Below are positions 39,075 to 47,886 of a stretch of 64,000 nucleotides of DNA, one piece after another. The notes below the pieces were generated by a model, which ran no database searches, was not told where the DNA came from, and worked only from the letters and a program-made list of their open reading frames with translations. Position 1 is the first letter of the stretch. Each line of letters opens with the position of its first letter. The DNA comes from Arthrobacter antibioticus. GTDB taxonomy: Bacteria > Actinomycetota > Actinomycetes > Actinomycetales > Micrococcaceae. A program made the translations under genes and the position numbers. The stretch is from positions 1-64,000 of the forward strand of contig NZ_JASISQ010000002.1 in assembly GCF_030063205.1 (NCBI RefSeq), read 5' to 3'.

Positions 39075-39756
39075 AGAAGAGAACTCTACAACAAGCTCAC
39101 GAATGTGTCCTGTTGCGACTATGCACAATGAAACAGACCGTCGGGCTACTGAAGGTCCGTGCCCTCCGAGAAAAAGGTGTGATAATCAGCCACCAGTTTG
39201 TATGAAGGATGGAAATAGCGTTCCATCCACGTAGCAGGCAGTTCAATCTTCCATGTGAATAGAACTAGCTTGCTACATTGGTCCAGACTACTCGCCGTAG
39301 AAATGACAAGTTTGGGCTTAGACGGTGCACTAGGTGAATGGACTCACACAACCGCTCAGCTAAGGCCCGATATGAAGAGAAGTGGCTTGGGGCAAGGCGG
39401 GGCAGCTTTGATGGCCGTAGAGGCGCTTACGGGGCCCTATATCCCGGTCCAGAGTCGGGTAGCGGGGTAGTCGCCTCGGAGTTGCAGATAGACTGGTGTT
39501 AGATAGCGTTGTGGCGAGACAGTGGGCGTATGGACAGCGTCAATCCATGTGAGAGAGCATATGGCACGGTATATACGTCGGGGGACCTGCCCGTTTTCTC
39601 TACCCAGGCTGACTCTGAAATCAGTTGACAAGTCTCGCTCGCCGTTTATCCCTGCTAACCGAACGGTTCGCAGATTACGGTAGCTCTTACGTAATCGACG
39701 GGTATCGCCGCTCTTGACTGCTCGGATAGGAGCGTAGGCGGGTAGCTTCAGTCGAG

Positions 39757-39772
39757 TGTTTCACGTGAAACG
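39757..39772. other. parS site
   Basis: TGTTTCACGTGAAACG keeps the perfect 14-base core, with one outer mismatch. It lies in non-coding DNA. Confidence 0.93.
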
Positions 39773-39804
39773 AACAAGGCCACTGAAGGTGTTCTTTGAG
39801 TCTC

Positions 39805-39820
39805 CGTTTCGCATGAAACA
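39805..39820. other. degenerate parS-like site
   Basis: CGTTTCGCATGAAACA keeps both half-site arms (GTTTC, GAAAC) but has GCAT in place of the central ACGT. It is only 33 bases from the previous parS and may be a decayed or weak copy. Confidence 0.5.
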
Positions 39821-40246
39821 CGAAGAACGGGCAATTCGAGAGAACGTGTTTCCGTGGAGATAGCTACATAAAAAGCCACAGAGCGGAAATATCGCTCCTA
39901 TTGCTGGGGTCGCTGCTCAATCGAGTTACCGGCAACCCTCAGCGTTGGAGGTCAACTGAGAGAAGTAGCCAATAATCCAGGGGCAGTAGGCAAGGGCAAA
40001 CGTACATTCTCCCGCTGTTGGCGGAGCATATGTGTGGTTCCATCGACTATGGAATGACCTGGTCCAAGTACATCACGCGTACCGTCAAGTCGCTGAGGCG
40101 ACAGGTCACAGTAGACAGAGACAGCGTTTCCGTTTAAGTACCACCAATTGAGCGTTTCACTACACCAAAAATCGATCCAATCAGAGGAGTGGTGATCGTC
40201 TTGAACAGGGAAGACCCACAATCTCGGCACTCTAAAGATCACAATA

Positions 40247-40262
40247 GGTTTCACGTGAAACG
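40247..40262. other. parS site
   Basis: GGTTTCACGTGAAACG keeps the perfect 14-base core. It lies in non-coding DNA. Confidence 0.92.
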
Positions 40263-40959
40263 CAGCCTGACGCGCGAAGGCGGCGGCTTCTGTTGGCTGG
40301 GGACCACCGCAATATGGTCCGTGGTGTTCTACTGTTGTAGAATTCTGTCCTGAGGCAGGCGGGAAAGATGCCAGTCGCGCGGATTCAGGCAGGCAGTAGA
40401 GGACCCCCAGGAAGAGCCGACCACTACTACTGCGCACTGGAACACCAGTCCTGCAGGGTTCACGGGGAAAGCCTAGTCGACTGGAGGGGTAGCTCCCACG
40501 GCACCGTCCACCAGCGCTACACCATTAAGCCAATGAGCGTATGGCTAGGCCGGATTGCCCGCGGTGAACCGGCCGCAAGTTTGCTCACTGCACTAATCGA
40601 GGACACGTGTTGCACATGATCTATGTTTAGCAGCAGAATAAGTTCGCTACCAGCCAGTATTTTGAACATTCGTGCGTACAGCTGCAGGAACTGAACCACT
40701 AGCGGTTCAGACGCGCTTGGTCTATGCGCCCAAGAAAGAGAAGTATCTGTGCTGGGTGCTGGGTTGTTCGAACACGTAGAGGGAGAAAAGAGCCTGGTGC
40801 ATTCGAAAGGCTGACTGGCCAGTTGTGAGAGCCTGGATTATTGCACCATCGTATCGATTAGCTACCGTTATCTGCGTGGTTGTGACTCCAAACGACCCGG
40901 CTCTGCAGGAGCAGCGACCTCGTGGTGCCTCATGTCAGCATGGTCAACATACGAGTACC

Positions 40960-41330
40960 GCGTGCCTCATCTATTGTGCTCGCGAAATGGGTCAGGATGC
41001 GTGGCGCCTGGGAGTAGGCCTTGGCCTCGGCGGCTGGATTGAGTCGTTGCTGGATCTCGTTGATCCGGTTCGTTAAATCGGCCAGGTCGAGGATGATGGC
41101 GTAGAGCCCGCCTATATGTTGGCGTGGGGGTCAAGTGAGATCCTGTGTCCTTGGTCCGCTGGACGGGGGGTCTCGTCGCTGCGCACCGGCTCACTCTTGC
41201 CACTGAGGTCGCATCTGATGAGTTTCTGAGTCGGCAGGAACAGGTTCTTACACAGGTCCGCCATGGGCCAGAGATCGTTGAATAGGCGAAGTCCAGTATC
41301 AGTGTCGTAGCAAGAATTGTACACAGAGCT
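40960..41330 (-). pseudogene. possible C-terminal remnant of an integrase-type (DDE) transposase
   Basis: On the minus strand one frame reads LFNDLWPMADLCKNLFLP followed by TQKLI, and a shifted frame then reads DLADLTNRINEIQQRL. These two parts in this order resemble the C-terminus of integrase-catalytic-core transposases, where a hydrophobic NYF(L/T)P-(T/V)KLI stretch is followed by an RIN-IQ helix. The reading frame is broken and no start, catalytic triad or terminal inverted repeats are visible. The assignment is by pattern only. Confidence 0.4.
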
Positions 41331-41639
41331 ACTTACGCTGGCGCCATTCTTTTGCTCAACAAATCGGTTGTCGTTGGACTGCTACAACTAGGACCTCGTC
41401 ACACGAATATTATGGGAAATTCACCAGGCAATGACAGGTTTGCTAAGGAATTCAGACCCATTATCTCTATGGCAGTGTTTGATCGGAGTCTGAAATTCCT
41501 ACTACATATCATCCATTGTCGCGACGCTACATCTAGCGGCTTTACTCTTGATCGCCCGGTTGATGGTCCACCCGGTAAGTGGATCGTTGCCGTGCCCATG
41601 CCCGCAGATGGGCATGCACGGCCGCGCTGCAACAGGACC

Positions 41640-41892
41640 CTACTTTGGTGAAAGAACCAGTCCGGAGATAAGGGCTCCATGTTGGCCGGCGTGGCGCCTA
41701 CAACCGATACAAGGTACTTCCTGCACGGCTGTCCGGCAACGACCAAGACTTGCTGATGGTCCTTGACCGTGTAATAGCCATGCGTATGTGGGCTCGGCCT
41801 GCGGACCACAGTAAGGGTAGGTCGACGCGCTGGAGGGAACGCCTGAGCTCCCGGCGGGCATTCGCACCAGACCATCCGCCCTCAACCATCAA
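41640..41892 (-). pseudogene. possible frameshifted ISL3-type transposase N-terminus
   Basis: On the minus strand one frame has a CG-type zinc-ribbon-like start (TYPYCGPQAEPTY) and a neighbouring frame continues HTHGYYTVKDHQQVLVVAGQ, resembling the CPxCG ... HGRYxRTxxDLPVAG pattern of ISL3-family transposases. Several frameshifts would be required. Evidence is weak; it may be coincidence. Confidence 0.22.
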
Positions 41893-42207
41893 CCGGTCAA
41901 GTAGTTCAGTCTTAGCTTCCTTGAAGCCCGGGAATACACTCCGGCTATTCCTTCGTGATTTACGTGCGCGGAGACAACGTCAACCCGAACATCGCTCCAA
42001 CACACCAAAGCACCCGAGCTTGCGTGAGAGGTTTCGCGAATATTCTTCAAATGAGCCACCCACCACATTTCGCGAGCACTTTAGTTGAGCCTCGTCGATC
42101 CGTGAGTCAGCATCCCCATAAGCCAAAATAAAAACCATTGATTCACCGAAACAAGAGTCGAGCGGAACACAGACGCTCGAAAAACCTCGTGTAAATCACT
42201 CAACCTG

Positions 42208-42225
42208 CAGTATTGGCCAATACTG
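42208..42225. promoter_or_regulatory. perfect 18-bp palindrome
   Basis: CAGTATTGGCCAATACTG is its own reverse complement over 18 bases. It lies 170 bases beyond the end of the HNH gene in otherwise featureless DNA. It looks like an operator for a dimeric regulator, but no gene start is close. Confidence 0.5.
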
Positions 42226-42392
42226 GGGAGCGCAACTTCGAGGCATTGAACTCATGACGGGCACCTTGGTACGCAGATTCTAGGAATCCCAGAGTCAACG
42301 GTTAGCCGAGCCGAGGTAACGAGCAACCCTACACTCAGGCAGGCCCACGTATCCAGAAACTAGGTGCCACATACCGCTTTTGAGGGCCGTGT

Positions 42393-44597
42393 TTAGGTTG
42401 TGTTGTGGTGGGCGAGGTAGTGGTTGAGTGTTTGTTCGTTGAGGGTTTCTTCGTCTTCGGCGCAGGGATATGTTCCTGGTGGTGGTGTTGGTAGGGGTGT
42501 GGAGTAGGGGTTTGCTTGGTCCATGTTCTGGATGCGTGCTTCTTCGTGGTCCTCTAGGGCGTTGCGGTCTTCGGTCTCGAGGTGTTTTTTCAACCATTTC
42601 GGGTAGCTCGGTGCGTGGTCCTCGTGGGTGGCGGGTGGGTAGTACCGTCCACTCGGTGAGGTCCAGGCAATACGGCCCTGTGTGTTCGTGGGTGTCCAGC
42701 CGCGAAGTTTCATCGCTTGCCGTTGGGGTGATTGATCGGTGCGGCAAGCACCATTGCGGGTCTGATCGTCCTTGAAGTGTTTCAGGAGATGATGGTGATG
42801 ACAGAGGGTCTCTAAGTTATTGAAGATAGATCTGCCACCGTGAGCAAATTTCTTGATGTGGTCAATCTGGCAGTTACTTGCTCTGGCTAAACAACCCGGA
42901 AATTGGCAGTATTCATCCCTGATCGCCAGCATAGTCCGCATCGCTTTACTGATTCGGTAGCGCTGCGGGGCAGCGTCTAAGGGCTCGTTACTGACCGGGT
43001 CTACCAGGACCCGTAACAGGGACTTCGATCCCTGCGTTAGTCGCCGGGCGACTTCCATACTGATAGGACCAGCACCTTCAAGCCACGCAGGATCCTGTGT
43101 GGCGCCCAGCAACGACAACACAGGTATCAGTAACACCGGTGTCACCTGCGGCAATGGCGGCCATACCTCCTCCATAACAACCCCACCACCTACGCCGGCA
43201 GCGCCGCTGTGATTGCCCCGACGATGCCCCCGATGACGACCATCGGTAGTCTGTGATGATGAGCCAGATGATGAGCCAGGTAGTGGGCCTGATACTGAGC
43301 CTGGTGGTGGGGTAAGGGTTGGTGGTCGGGCTGTGGGGTCCCACTGTGGATCATTGCGGATATCAGGGTCTTTGAATCCTGGATCGGTGTAGTGCGGATC
43401 ATCAAAGACCGGGATTAGCTGAGGATCTACCCGCCATGATCCTTCATCAGCTGTAAGGTCTTCCTGGTCCCTGTCCTCCTGGTCCCTGTCTTCCTGGTCC
43501 CTGTGCGGTTCGGAGTCGAGGGTTGAAAACCACGACTCACCACAGCCGGATATTTGAACACACCCTGGTATTCCCTGATGCTCGGGCATTTCAGCACTAT
43601 CTTCGCTCGCATCGGGTTGCATGGGTGGGGCGGGGCTGTGGATGTGGTTTTGGGCCATGCTTTGATTCAGTAGCAGGGACGCTGCAATATCGGCACGGAG
43701 TTGGGTCAGGGTCCGGGTTTCATGGGGGCCTTGGGCGCTTTGAGCAGTGAGGGTGCATTGACTCCAGATTCCTTCCAGAGTTGGTGCTGGGCCATACAGG
43801 CTGAGCCAGGACATTCCGTCGTGGCCACGATTGACTCGTAAATACCTATCGCTCAAGGCGCGTCTGGTGCGGGCAGTGATCGTTTCAGGATAGAGACGTT
43901 CACGTTGCCGTCTGGCTTTTTCACGGAAGCTAGAGACCGTGCAGTCTTCGGCTTTGCCGAGTAAGACCTGCTCTAGAGAGTCAACCGCAGCCGCAGGGAC
44001 ACCACTTTGACGGACCAAGGCTGTTTCCTGGGCAATAATGACCGCATAGTCCCAGCCTAAAGCGCCCGTACTCATGCATGAGAGAGTGCCTGGCAACTCC
44101 CGCACGAGCGTGCGCGAATGAGTCATTAACTCCCCAGCCACACCCTCAGGGATCTGTAAAACCCCGGCTACCTCAGCGCGGAGCCCGGACATGGACCCTT
44201 CACGCTGGAACGCATCAAAGGCAAGGATGCTACCTTCAAGGCCGCCAGCACAAGAAAGACGCTCCATTAAAACGGCCGCAAGAGCCGCACATTGATTTTG
44301 ATGCACGCGTAGGGCTTCGATAGCCGCGGTGCACTCATCCATTAACGCCCGCACACACCCTAAACGCGAAGTCGGCAGCGCTCCACCCACCACAACACCA
44401 TCAGCAACCCCAGCCTCAGAAGCAGTAATCCCGAGATCACCGTTAGGACCCGGGAAGTCTGGCAGTGACACCATCGCAGCAATATCATTAGCCAACGGCC
44501 CGATCACGGGAAGAACTAGCCCAGCAATGAAATCCGCCACACCCATTGTGGTGGAGGAAACATCCCGACCAGCCGGGAAATTCACTGAACTACCCAT
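42393..44597 (-). CDS. HNH endonuclease-signature protein with DUF222 (13E12 repeat family)
   Basis: The 734-residue protein has an N-terminal DUF222 region (CAALAAVLMERL, then QREGSMSGLRAEVAGVL) and an HNH motif near residues 565-610 (YCQFPGCLARASNCQIDHI, then NLETLCHHHHLLKH). This multi-copy actinobacterial family (REP13E12 in mycobacteria) is often seen near mobile DNA; its target and role are unproven. A disordered acidic middle contains three DQEDR copies. The protein is full length with no frameshift. The neighbours are decayed DNA on one side and trxA on the other. Confidence 0.88.
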   Translation of the reverse strand: MGSSVNFPAGRDVSSTTMGVADFIAGLVLPVIGPLANDIAAMVSLPDFPGPNGDLGITASEAGVADGVVVGGALPTSRLGCVRALMDECTAAIEALRVHQNQCAALAAVLMERLSCAGGLEGSILAFDAFQREGSMSGLRAEVAGVLQIPEGVAGELMTHSRTLVRELPGTLSCMSTGALGWDYAVIIAQETALVRQSGVPAAAVDSLEQVLLGKAEDCTVSSFREKARRQRERLYPETITARTRRALSDRYLRVNRGHDGMSWLSLYGPAPTLEGIWSQCTLTAQSAQGPHETRTLTQLRADIAASLLLNQSMAQNHIHSPAPPMQPDASEDSAEMPEHQGIPGCVQISGCGESWFSTLDSEPHRDQEDRDQEDRDQEDLTADEGSWRVDPQLIPVFDDPHYTDPGFKDPDIRNDPQWDPTARPPTLTPPPGSVSGPLPGSSSGSSSQTTDGRHRGHRRGNHSGAAGVGGGVVMEEVWPPLPQVTPVLLIPVLSLLGATQDPAWLEGAGPISMEVARRLTQGSKSLLRVLVDPVSNEPLDAAPQRYRISKAMRTMLAIRDEYCQFPGCLARASNCQIDHIKKFAHGGRSIFNNLETLCHHHHLLKHFKDDQTRNGACRTDQSPQRQAMKLRGWTPTNTQGRIAWTSPSGRYYPPATHEDHAPSYPKWLKKHLETEDRNALEDHEEARIQNMDQANPYSTPLPTPPPGTYPCAEDEETLNEQTLNHYLAHHNTT
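43460..43504. repeat. 15-bp tandem repeat x3 inside the HNH gene
   Basis: Three 15-base units (43460-43474, 43475-43489, 43490-43504), differing at one base, encode DQEDR three times on the minus strand. The unit is a multiple of three, so copy-number change would keep the frame. Confidence 0.88.
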
Positions 44598-44747
44598 ACC
44601 ACAATTATAGTCCCAATGTTCTAGTATTACTAGAACACATGTATATTTGTCGATTATATGTACTGACAGTTCAACGACCCTGCCCGTTCAAATCGAGATT
44701 TTCCATCAACGGTCGATGCCAACTTCTTTGTAGTTGGAAGACGTATC

Positions 44748-44763
44748 CGTTTCACGTGAAACG
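44748..44763. other. parS site distal to parB
   Basis: CGTTTCACGTGAAACG is a perfect 16-base palindrome with the 14-base parS core. It is 6 kb from parB, beyond the HNH gene. Confidence 0.92.
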
Positions 44764-44877
44764 GTCAGAAGACTGAATGGCAGAAAATTTCGGTGATTAC
44801 GGATTGATTTCTGCAGTTAGCCGAACACAAATTTTGATCTTAGGATCAATCTAGGAGAAGCGGCTATAGTGCGTTAA

Positions 44878-44914
44878 ATGTGTGTGGCCCGGACAAGGTC
44901 CGGGCCACACACAT
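44878..44914 (-). terminator. terminator of the trxB-trxA transcript
   Basis: A 17-bp stem (ATGTGTGTGGCCCGGAC with GTCCGGGCCACACACAT) closes an AAG loop 13 bases past the trxA stop. On the minus strand TTTAACGC follows, so it has a short T run. Confidence 0.85.
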
Positions 44915-44926
44915 AAAAGGAACTTA

Positions 44927-45253
44927 CTACTTGAGGAAGTCCGCGAATTCCTTTTCGAAGTACTGCTTCGGCCGAGCACCGATAACGGTACTTTGGACTT
45001 CACCACCCTTGAACAGGTACACGGCAGGGATTGACGTAATCCCGTACTTTGCCGAGATCGCCGGGTTGGCATCTACATCAACCTTGACCACCTCAACCTT
45101 GTCTGCGTATTCAACGGAAATCTCGTCCAGGATGGGACCAAGCTTGCGGCAGGGCCCGCACCATTCTGCCCAGAAGTCCACAATGACAGGCTTCTCTGAA
45201 TTCAGGACTGCATCTGTAAACGTTGCATCTGTTGCGCTTTTAGCATTGCTCAT
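44927..45253 (-). CDS. trxA: thioredoxin
   Basis: The 108-residue thioredoxin fold has the redox-active WCGPC at 31-35 and the cis-Pro loop in GITSIPAVYLF. It is reduced by the thioredoxin reductase encoded 16 bases upstream. Start ATG with a GAAAGTAG-like ribosome-binding sequence in the gap. The trxB-trxA order near parB matches M. tuberculosis trxB2-trxC. Confidence 0.96.
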   Translation of the reverse strand: MSNAKSATDATFTDAVLNSEKPVIVDFWAEWCGPCRKLGPILDEISVEYADKVEVVKVDVDANPAISAKYGITSIPAVYLFKGGEVQSTVIGARPKQYFEKEFADFLK

Positions 45254-45269
45254 GGTGAACTACTTTCTC

Positions 45270-46226
45270 TTAGGAATTCTGATCGGCTAGGAAGTGCTCA
45301 ACATCCAGTGCGGCCACACATCCCGAGCCGGCCGCGGTGATGGCCTGACGGTAGGTTGGGTCAACGACATCTCCGGCAGCGAAAACGCCCGGAAGGCTCG
45401 TCTTGGATGAGCGGCCCTCAACTGCGATGGTCCCTGTGGCCGCCAGATCGAGAACGCCTTTGACGAGATCGACTCTGGGATCGTTGCCGATAGCAACAAA
45501 AACTCCCGTCACAGCGAGTCCGCTCTTCTCACCGGTCACTAGGTTATTTAACCGGATGCCGCTGACCTTGGCGTCGCCATCAATGCCAACAACTTCGGAA
45601 TCCCAAATAAACTTGATCTTCGGGTGGTCCAATGCTCTGTCAGCCATGATTTTGGAGGCCCGTAGTGTGTCGCGGCGGTGAACGACCGTGACTGATTCAG
45701 CGAACTTGGTCAGGAATATTGCTTCCTCCATGGCTGAGTCACCACCACCAATGACGGCGATATCGTGGCCTTTGAAGAAAAAGCCATCACAGGTGGCGCA
45801 CGAGCTTACGCCGTGACCAACCAGGCGCTTCTCGCCCTCCACTCCCAGTTCACGGTACGCTGAGCCGGTGGAAATGATCACTGTCCGAGCCTTGAACTCT
45901 TGGCCGTCGGCCAAGGTGACAGTCTTAACAGCACCCTCAAGCTGAACTGAAGTGACGTCGTCGTACATCACTTCGGTACCAAACTTTTCAGCCTGCTGTC
46001 CCAGATTGTCCATCAGTTCCGGGCCCATAATGCCGTCAGGGAAACCGGGAAAGTTCTCAACATCGGTGGTGTTCATGAGTTCGCCACCTGCCGTGACAGA
46101 ACCGGCGATCATGAGGGGTTTGAGGTCCGCACGTGCCGTGTAAATTGCGGCGGTGTAGCCTGCGGGACCAGATCCTACGATGATGACATCACGGATGTCG
46201 CTTGCGGGGGTGGCTTGCGTGCTCAC
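45270..46226 (-). CDS. trxB: thioredoxin-disulfide reductase
   Basis: The 318-residue flavoprotein has the FAD motif [10 protein letters not shown] at 18-27, the redox pair in [10 protein letters not shown] near 143-146 and the NADPH motif [10 protein letters not shown]. It passes electrons from NADPH to thioredoxin. The open frame starts at ATG 46250; GTG at 46226 is preferred because AGGAAGAGGA lies upstream of it at proper spacing. The upstream region has two small inverted repeats that may be regulatory. Confidence 0.95.
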   Translation of the reverse strand: MSTQATPASDIRDVIIVGSGPAGYTAAIYTARADLKPLMIAGSVTAGGELMNTTDVENFPGFPDGIMGPELMDNLGQQAEKFGTEVMYDDVTSVQLEGAVKTVTLADGQEFKARTVIISTGSAYRELGVEGEKRLVGHGVSSCATCDGFFFKGHDIAVIGGGDSAMEEAIFLTKFAESVTVVHRRDTLRASKIMADRALDHPKIKFIWDSEVVGIDGDAKVSGIRLNNLVTGEKSGLAVTGVFVAIGNDPRVDLVKGVLDLAATGTIAVEGRSSKTSLPGVFAAGDVVDPTYRQAITAAGSGCVAALDVEHFLADQNS

Positions 46227-46260
46227 GGGTGAGTGTTCCTCTTCCTTCATTGACTGAACC

Positions 46261-46283
46261 GCATAATGGCGTAACGATTATGC
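46261..46283. promoter_or_regulatory. inverted repeat upstream of trxB
   Basis: GCATAAT (46261-46267) and ATTATGC (46277-46283) form a 7-bp inverted repeat with a 9-base spacer, 35 bases upstream of the trxB start. It could be an operator; no known consensus is matched. Confidence 0.35.
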
Positions 46284-46296
46284 CTTCGGTATTTAC

Positions 46297-46317
46297 AACC
46301 GACGATTGAAGTCGGTT
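46297..46317. terminator. small hairpin between the pseudokinase-like gene and trxB
   Basis: AACCGAC (46297-46303) pairs with GTCGGTT (46311-46317) around GATTGAA, 35 bases past the stop of the upstream minus-strand gene. No long T run follows, so its role as a terminator is uncertain. Confidence 0.4.
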
Positions 46318-46351
46318 ATTCCACCACGCACTCTGGCGGAACTAAGTCAAG

Positions 46352-47752
46352 CTATTTGACGCTTATTTCGGTGATTTTCAAACCATAGGGATACGTGACA
46401 AAGGGCTGGAGTTTTGGCAACTCCGTGAAACTGATGATCACATATTTGGCTTTGACCCCGGGGGCGGCCGAAAAGGTGAAGTCCGGCGCGCTAAATGAGC
46501 CGCTGCCAATCTTGGTCGCGCCGTCAAGTTCGGGCTTGCTGTTGGTCAGGATGTTGAACTGGCCCCCAGAGCCGGCAAGTTGGTTAATGGTCACTGAGCT
46601 GATGGTTGACTCTGCAGCCAGTGCCACAACCAGGTTCACACCTTCGGTCATGCCAGCGAAATTGGCATTGGAAAACTCCACAGTGGGCCAATAAGTGGCC
46701 TTATTGCCATCTATGGCATCCTTGAGGCGCGGGAAATAGGTTTCGCCGTAGTTCTGTACACCGGGAGCATACGCTGTGATATCGGTGAGACCCTGGACCA
46801 CGGGTGCAACAGTTTTGGGCTGCTCGGGAGCGGCTGGCTTGCTCTCGTTCGCACTTGGCTCCGGTGGCGCCGAAGAGCTGGTGTCGGCCGCCTGGTTGCT
46901 TGAATCGTTAAAGAGTGTGCCGATGTGTTGGACCGCAAAAATAAGTGCGCCAATGAGAAGCACGCCAACGATTGCCCCTGTTAACCAGCGGCCGCCAGTA
47001 CGGGGAGCGTTACCGTCATCCTCTTCATCCAATAGTTCGTTCTCGTCGTAATCGTCGCCGGCGTCCCGCAACTGCGCGGGAAAAGTCCCAGGACGGCGGG
47101 TCTGCGCGAGATCTTGCTCGTGGTCTTCGTTGATGAAACCGTAGTCATCCTCGTCCCATAGCGTTACTTTATTGGGTGACTGCCGCTGCTGAGCAGCAGT
47201 GGGAGAAACGACGGCGGCGCTTGCATCAGGTGCTTGAGCCGACTGTGCTTGTGGTTGCGGAGCCTGAGTTTGTGCAGAAGATGCTTTCCGGGTCACCTTT
47301 GGCAGCGGATGTCCTGGCGTGACAGGTGAGTTATCCTCATAGACGTATGCGCCGCCGGCGGGTGCGGCATCGCGAGACTGTCCGAAGATCTCAGTGCCAA
47401 GAGTGTCGGTGAAGAACGGCTCCTGATAGACCTCTTCGCTTGGATCAGTGGGCACTACAAGATCAAGGAGGTCCGTGGGCGAGGTGCGCGCCGCAATGAG
47501 GTAGGTTGTCTCATCCTGAACTCCCATGTCCAGAATGGAAACCTTGGAAACCCTTACGCCGGTTGCAACTTCACGGGCGCTTTGGGTTAGATTTTGGGAA
47601 TTTTCGACAGCAGACACAAGTATACTGACTGGTCGGTTCAATACCTGGTCTAGGCCATCTAAAATGACGTCGTTCTCGGCGGAAGCCAAGATACGGCCGG
47701 TCACCTTGTAGCGGCCGCCAAGGATGGAGCCCACATCAACGGGTTGTGGCAC
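46352..47752 (-). CDS. pseudokinase-like membrane protein, MurJ-associated
   Basis: The 466-residue protein begins with a kinase N-lobe-like stretch (ILGGRYKVTGRILASAEND, then LNRPVSILV) without a catalytic HRD or DFG. A long disordered, acidic linker follows, then one transmembrane helix near 262-282 and an extracellular discoidin-like region (AIDGNKATYWPT, GVNLVVALA). This domain order matches the C-terminal half of mycobacterial MviN (Rv3910), which is fused to MurJ there. Here it is a separate gene 134 bases after murJ. The GTG at 47752 has an AGGAGG sequence 5 bases upstream, which rules out the longer open frame. Confidence 0.7.
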   Translation of the reverse strand: MPQPVDVGSILGGRYKVTGRILASAENDVILDGLDQVLNRPVSILVSAVENSQNLTQSAREVATGVRVSKVSILDMGVQDETTYLIAARTSPTDLLDLVVPTDPSEEVYQEPFFTDTLGTEIFGQSRDAAPAGGAYVYEDNSPVTPGHPLPKVTRKASSAQTQAPQPQAQSAQAPDASAAVVSPTAAQQRQSPNKVTLWDEDDYGFINEDHEQDLAQTRRPGTFPAQLRDAGDDYDENELLDEEDDGNAPRTGGRWLTGAIVGVLLIGALIFAVQHIGTLFNDSSNQAADTSSSAPPEPSANESKPAAPEQPKTVAPVVQGLTDITAYAPGVQNYGETYFPRLKDAIDGNKATYWPTVEFSNANFAGMTEGVNLVVALAAESTISSVTINQLAGSGGQFNILTNSKPELDGATKIGSGSFSAPDFTFSAAPGVKAKYVIISFTELPKLQPFVTYPYGLKITEISVK

Positions 47753-47886
47753 CAATTCCTCCTCATTACATGCATGGTGGCCTGTGCGTGTTGTCCGCAC
47801 GAAGCCATAATTGACTGATTCTATCGGAAAACACGCCAAGTTCCATGGTTGCCGGGCTGAACGTGAGCAGCCATTTGTAAATGAGC

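Larger units (their letters stand above)
38772..42392. other. 3.6 kb gene-free stretch between parB and the HNH gene
   Basis: No intact gene is seen in 3,621 bases; open frames here are short, overlap on both strands and lack conserved motifs. It contains four parS sites (38799, 39059, 39757, 40247), one degenerate one (39805), two likely transposase remnants (40960-41330, 41640-41892) and an 18-bp palindrome (42208). In M. tuberculosis this side of parB holds cwlM and then trxC and trxB, so this stretch replaces genes that are usually present. Confidence 0.75.
44598..44926. other. intergenic region between HNH gene and trxA
   Basis: These 329 bases hold a parS site at 44748, a strong terminator hairpin at 44878-44914 and an AT-rich stretch near 44620-44660. 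The HNH gene promoter is expected at the left end. No additional gene is visible. Confidence 0.6.

Noticed and set aside
41399-41875. 158-codon minus-strand frame in the gene-free stretch
   Set aside because: It has no clear start signal and only one short ISL3-like stretch, which continues poorly. It is better read as part of a decayed element than as a gene.
43078-43750. Several frames opposite to the HNH gene
   Set aside because: They follow the low-complexity codons of the disordered middle and disappear outside it.
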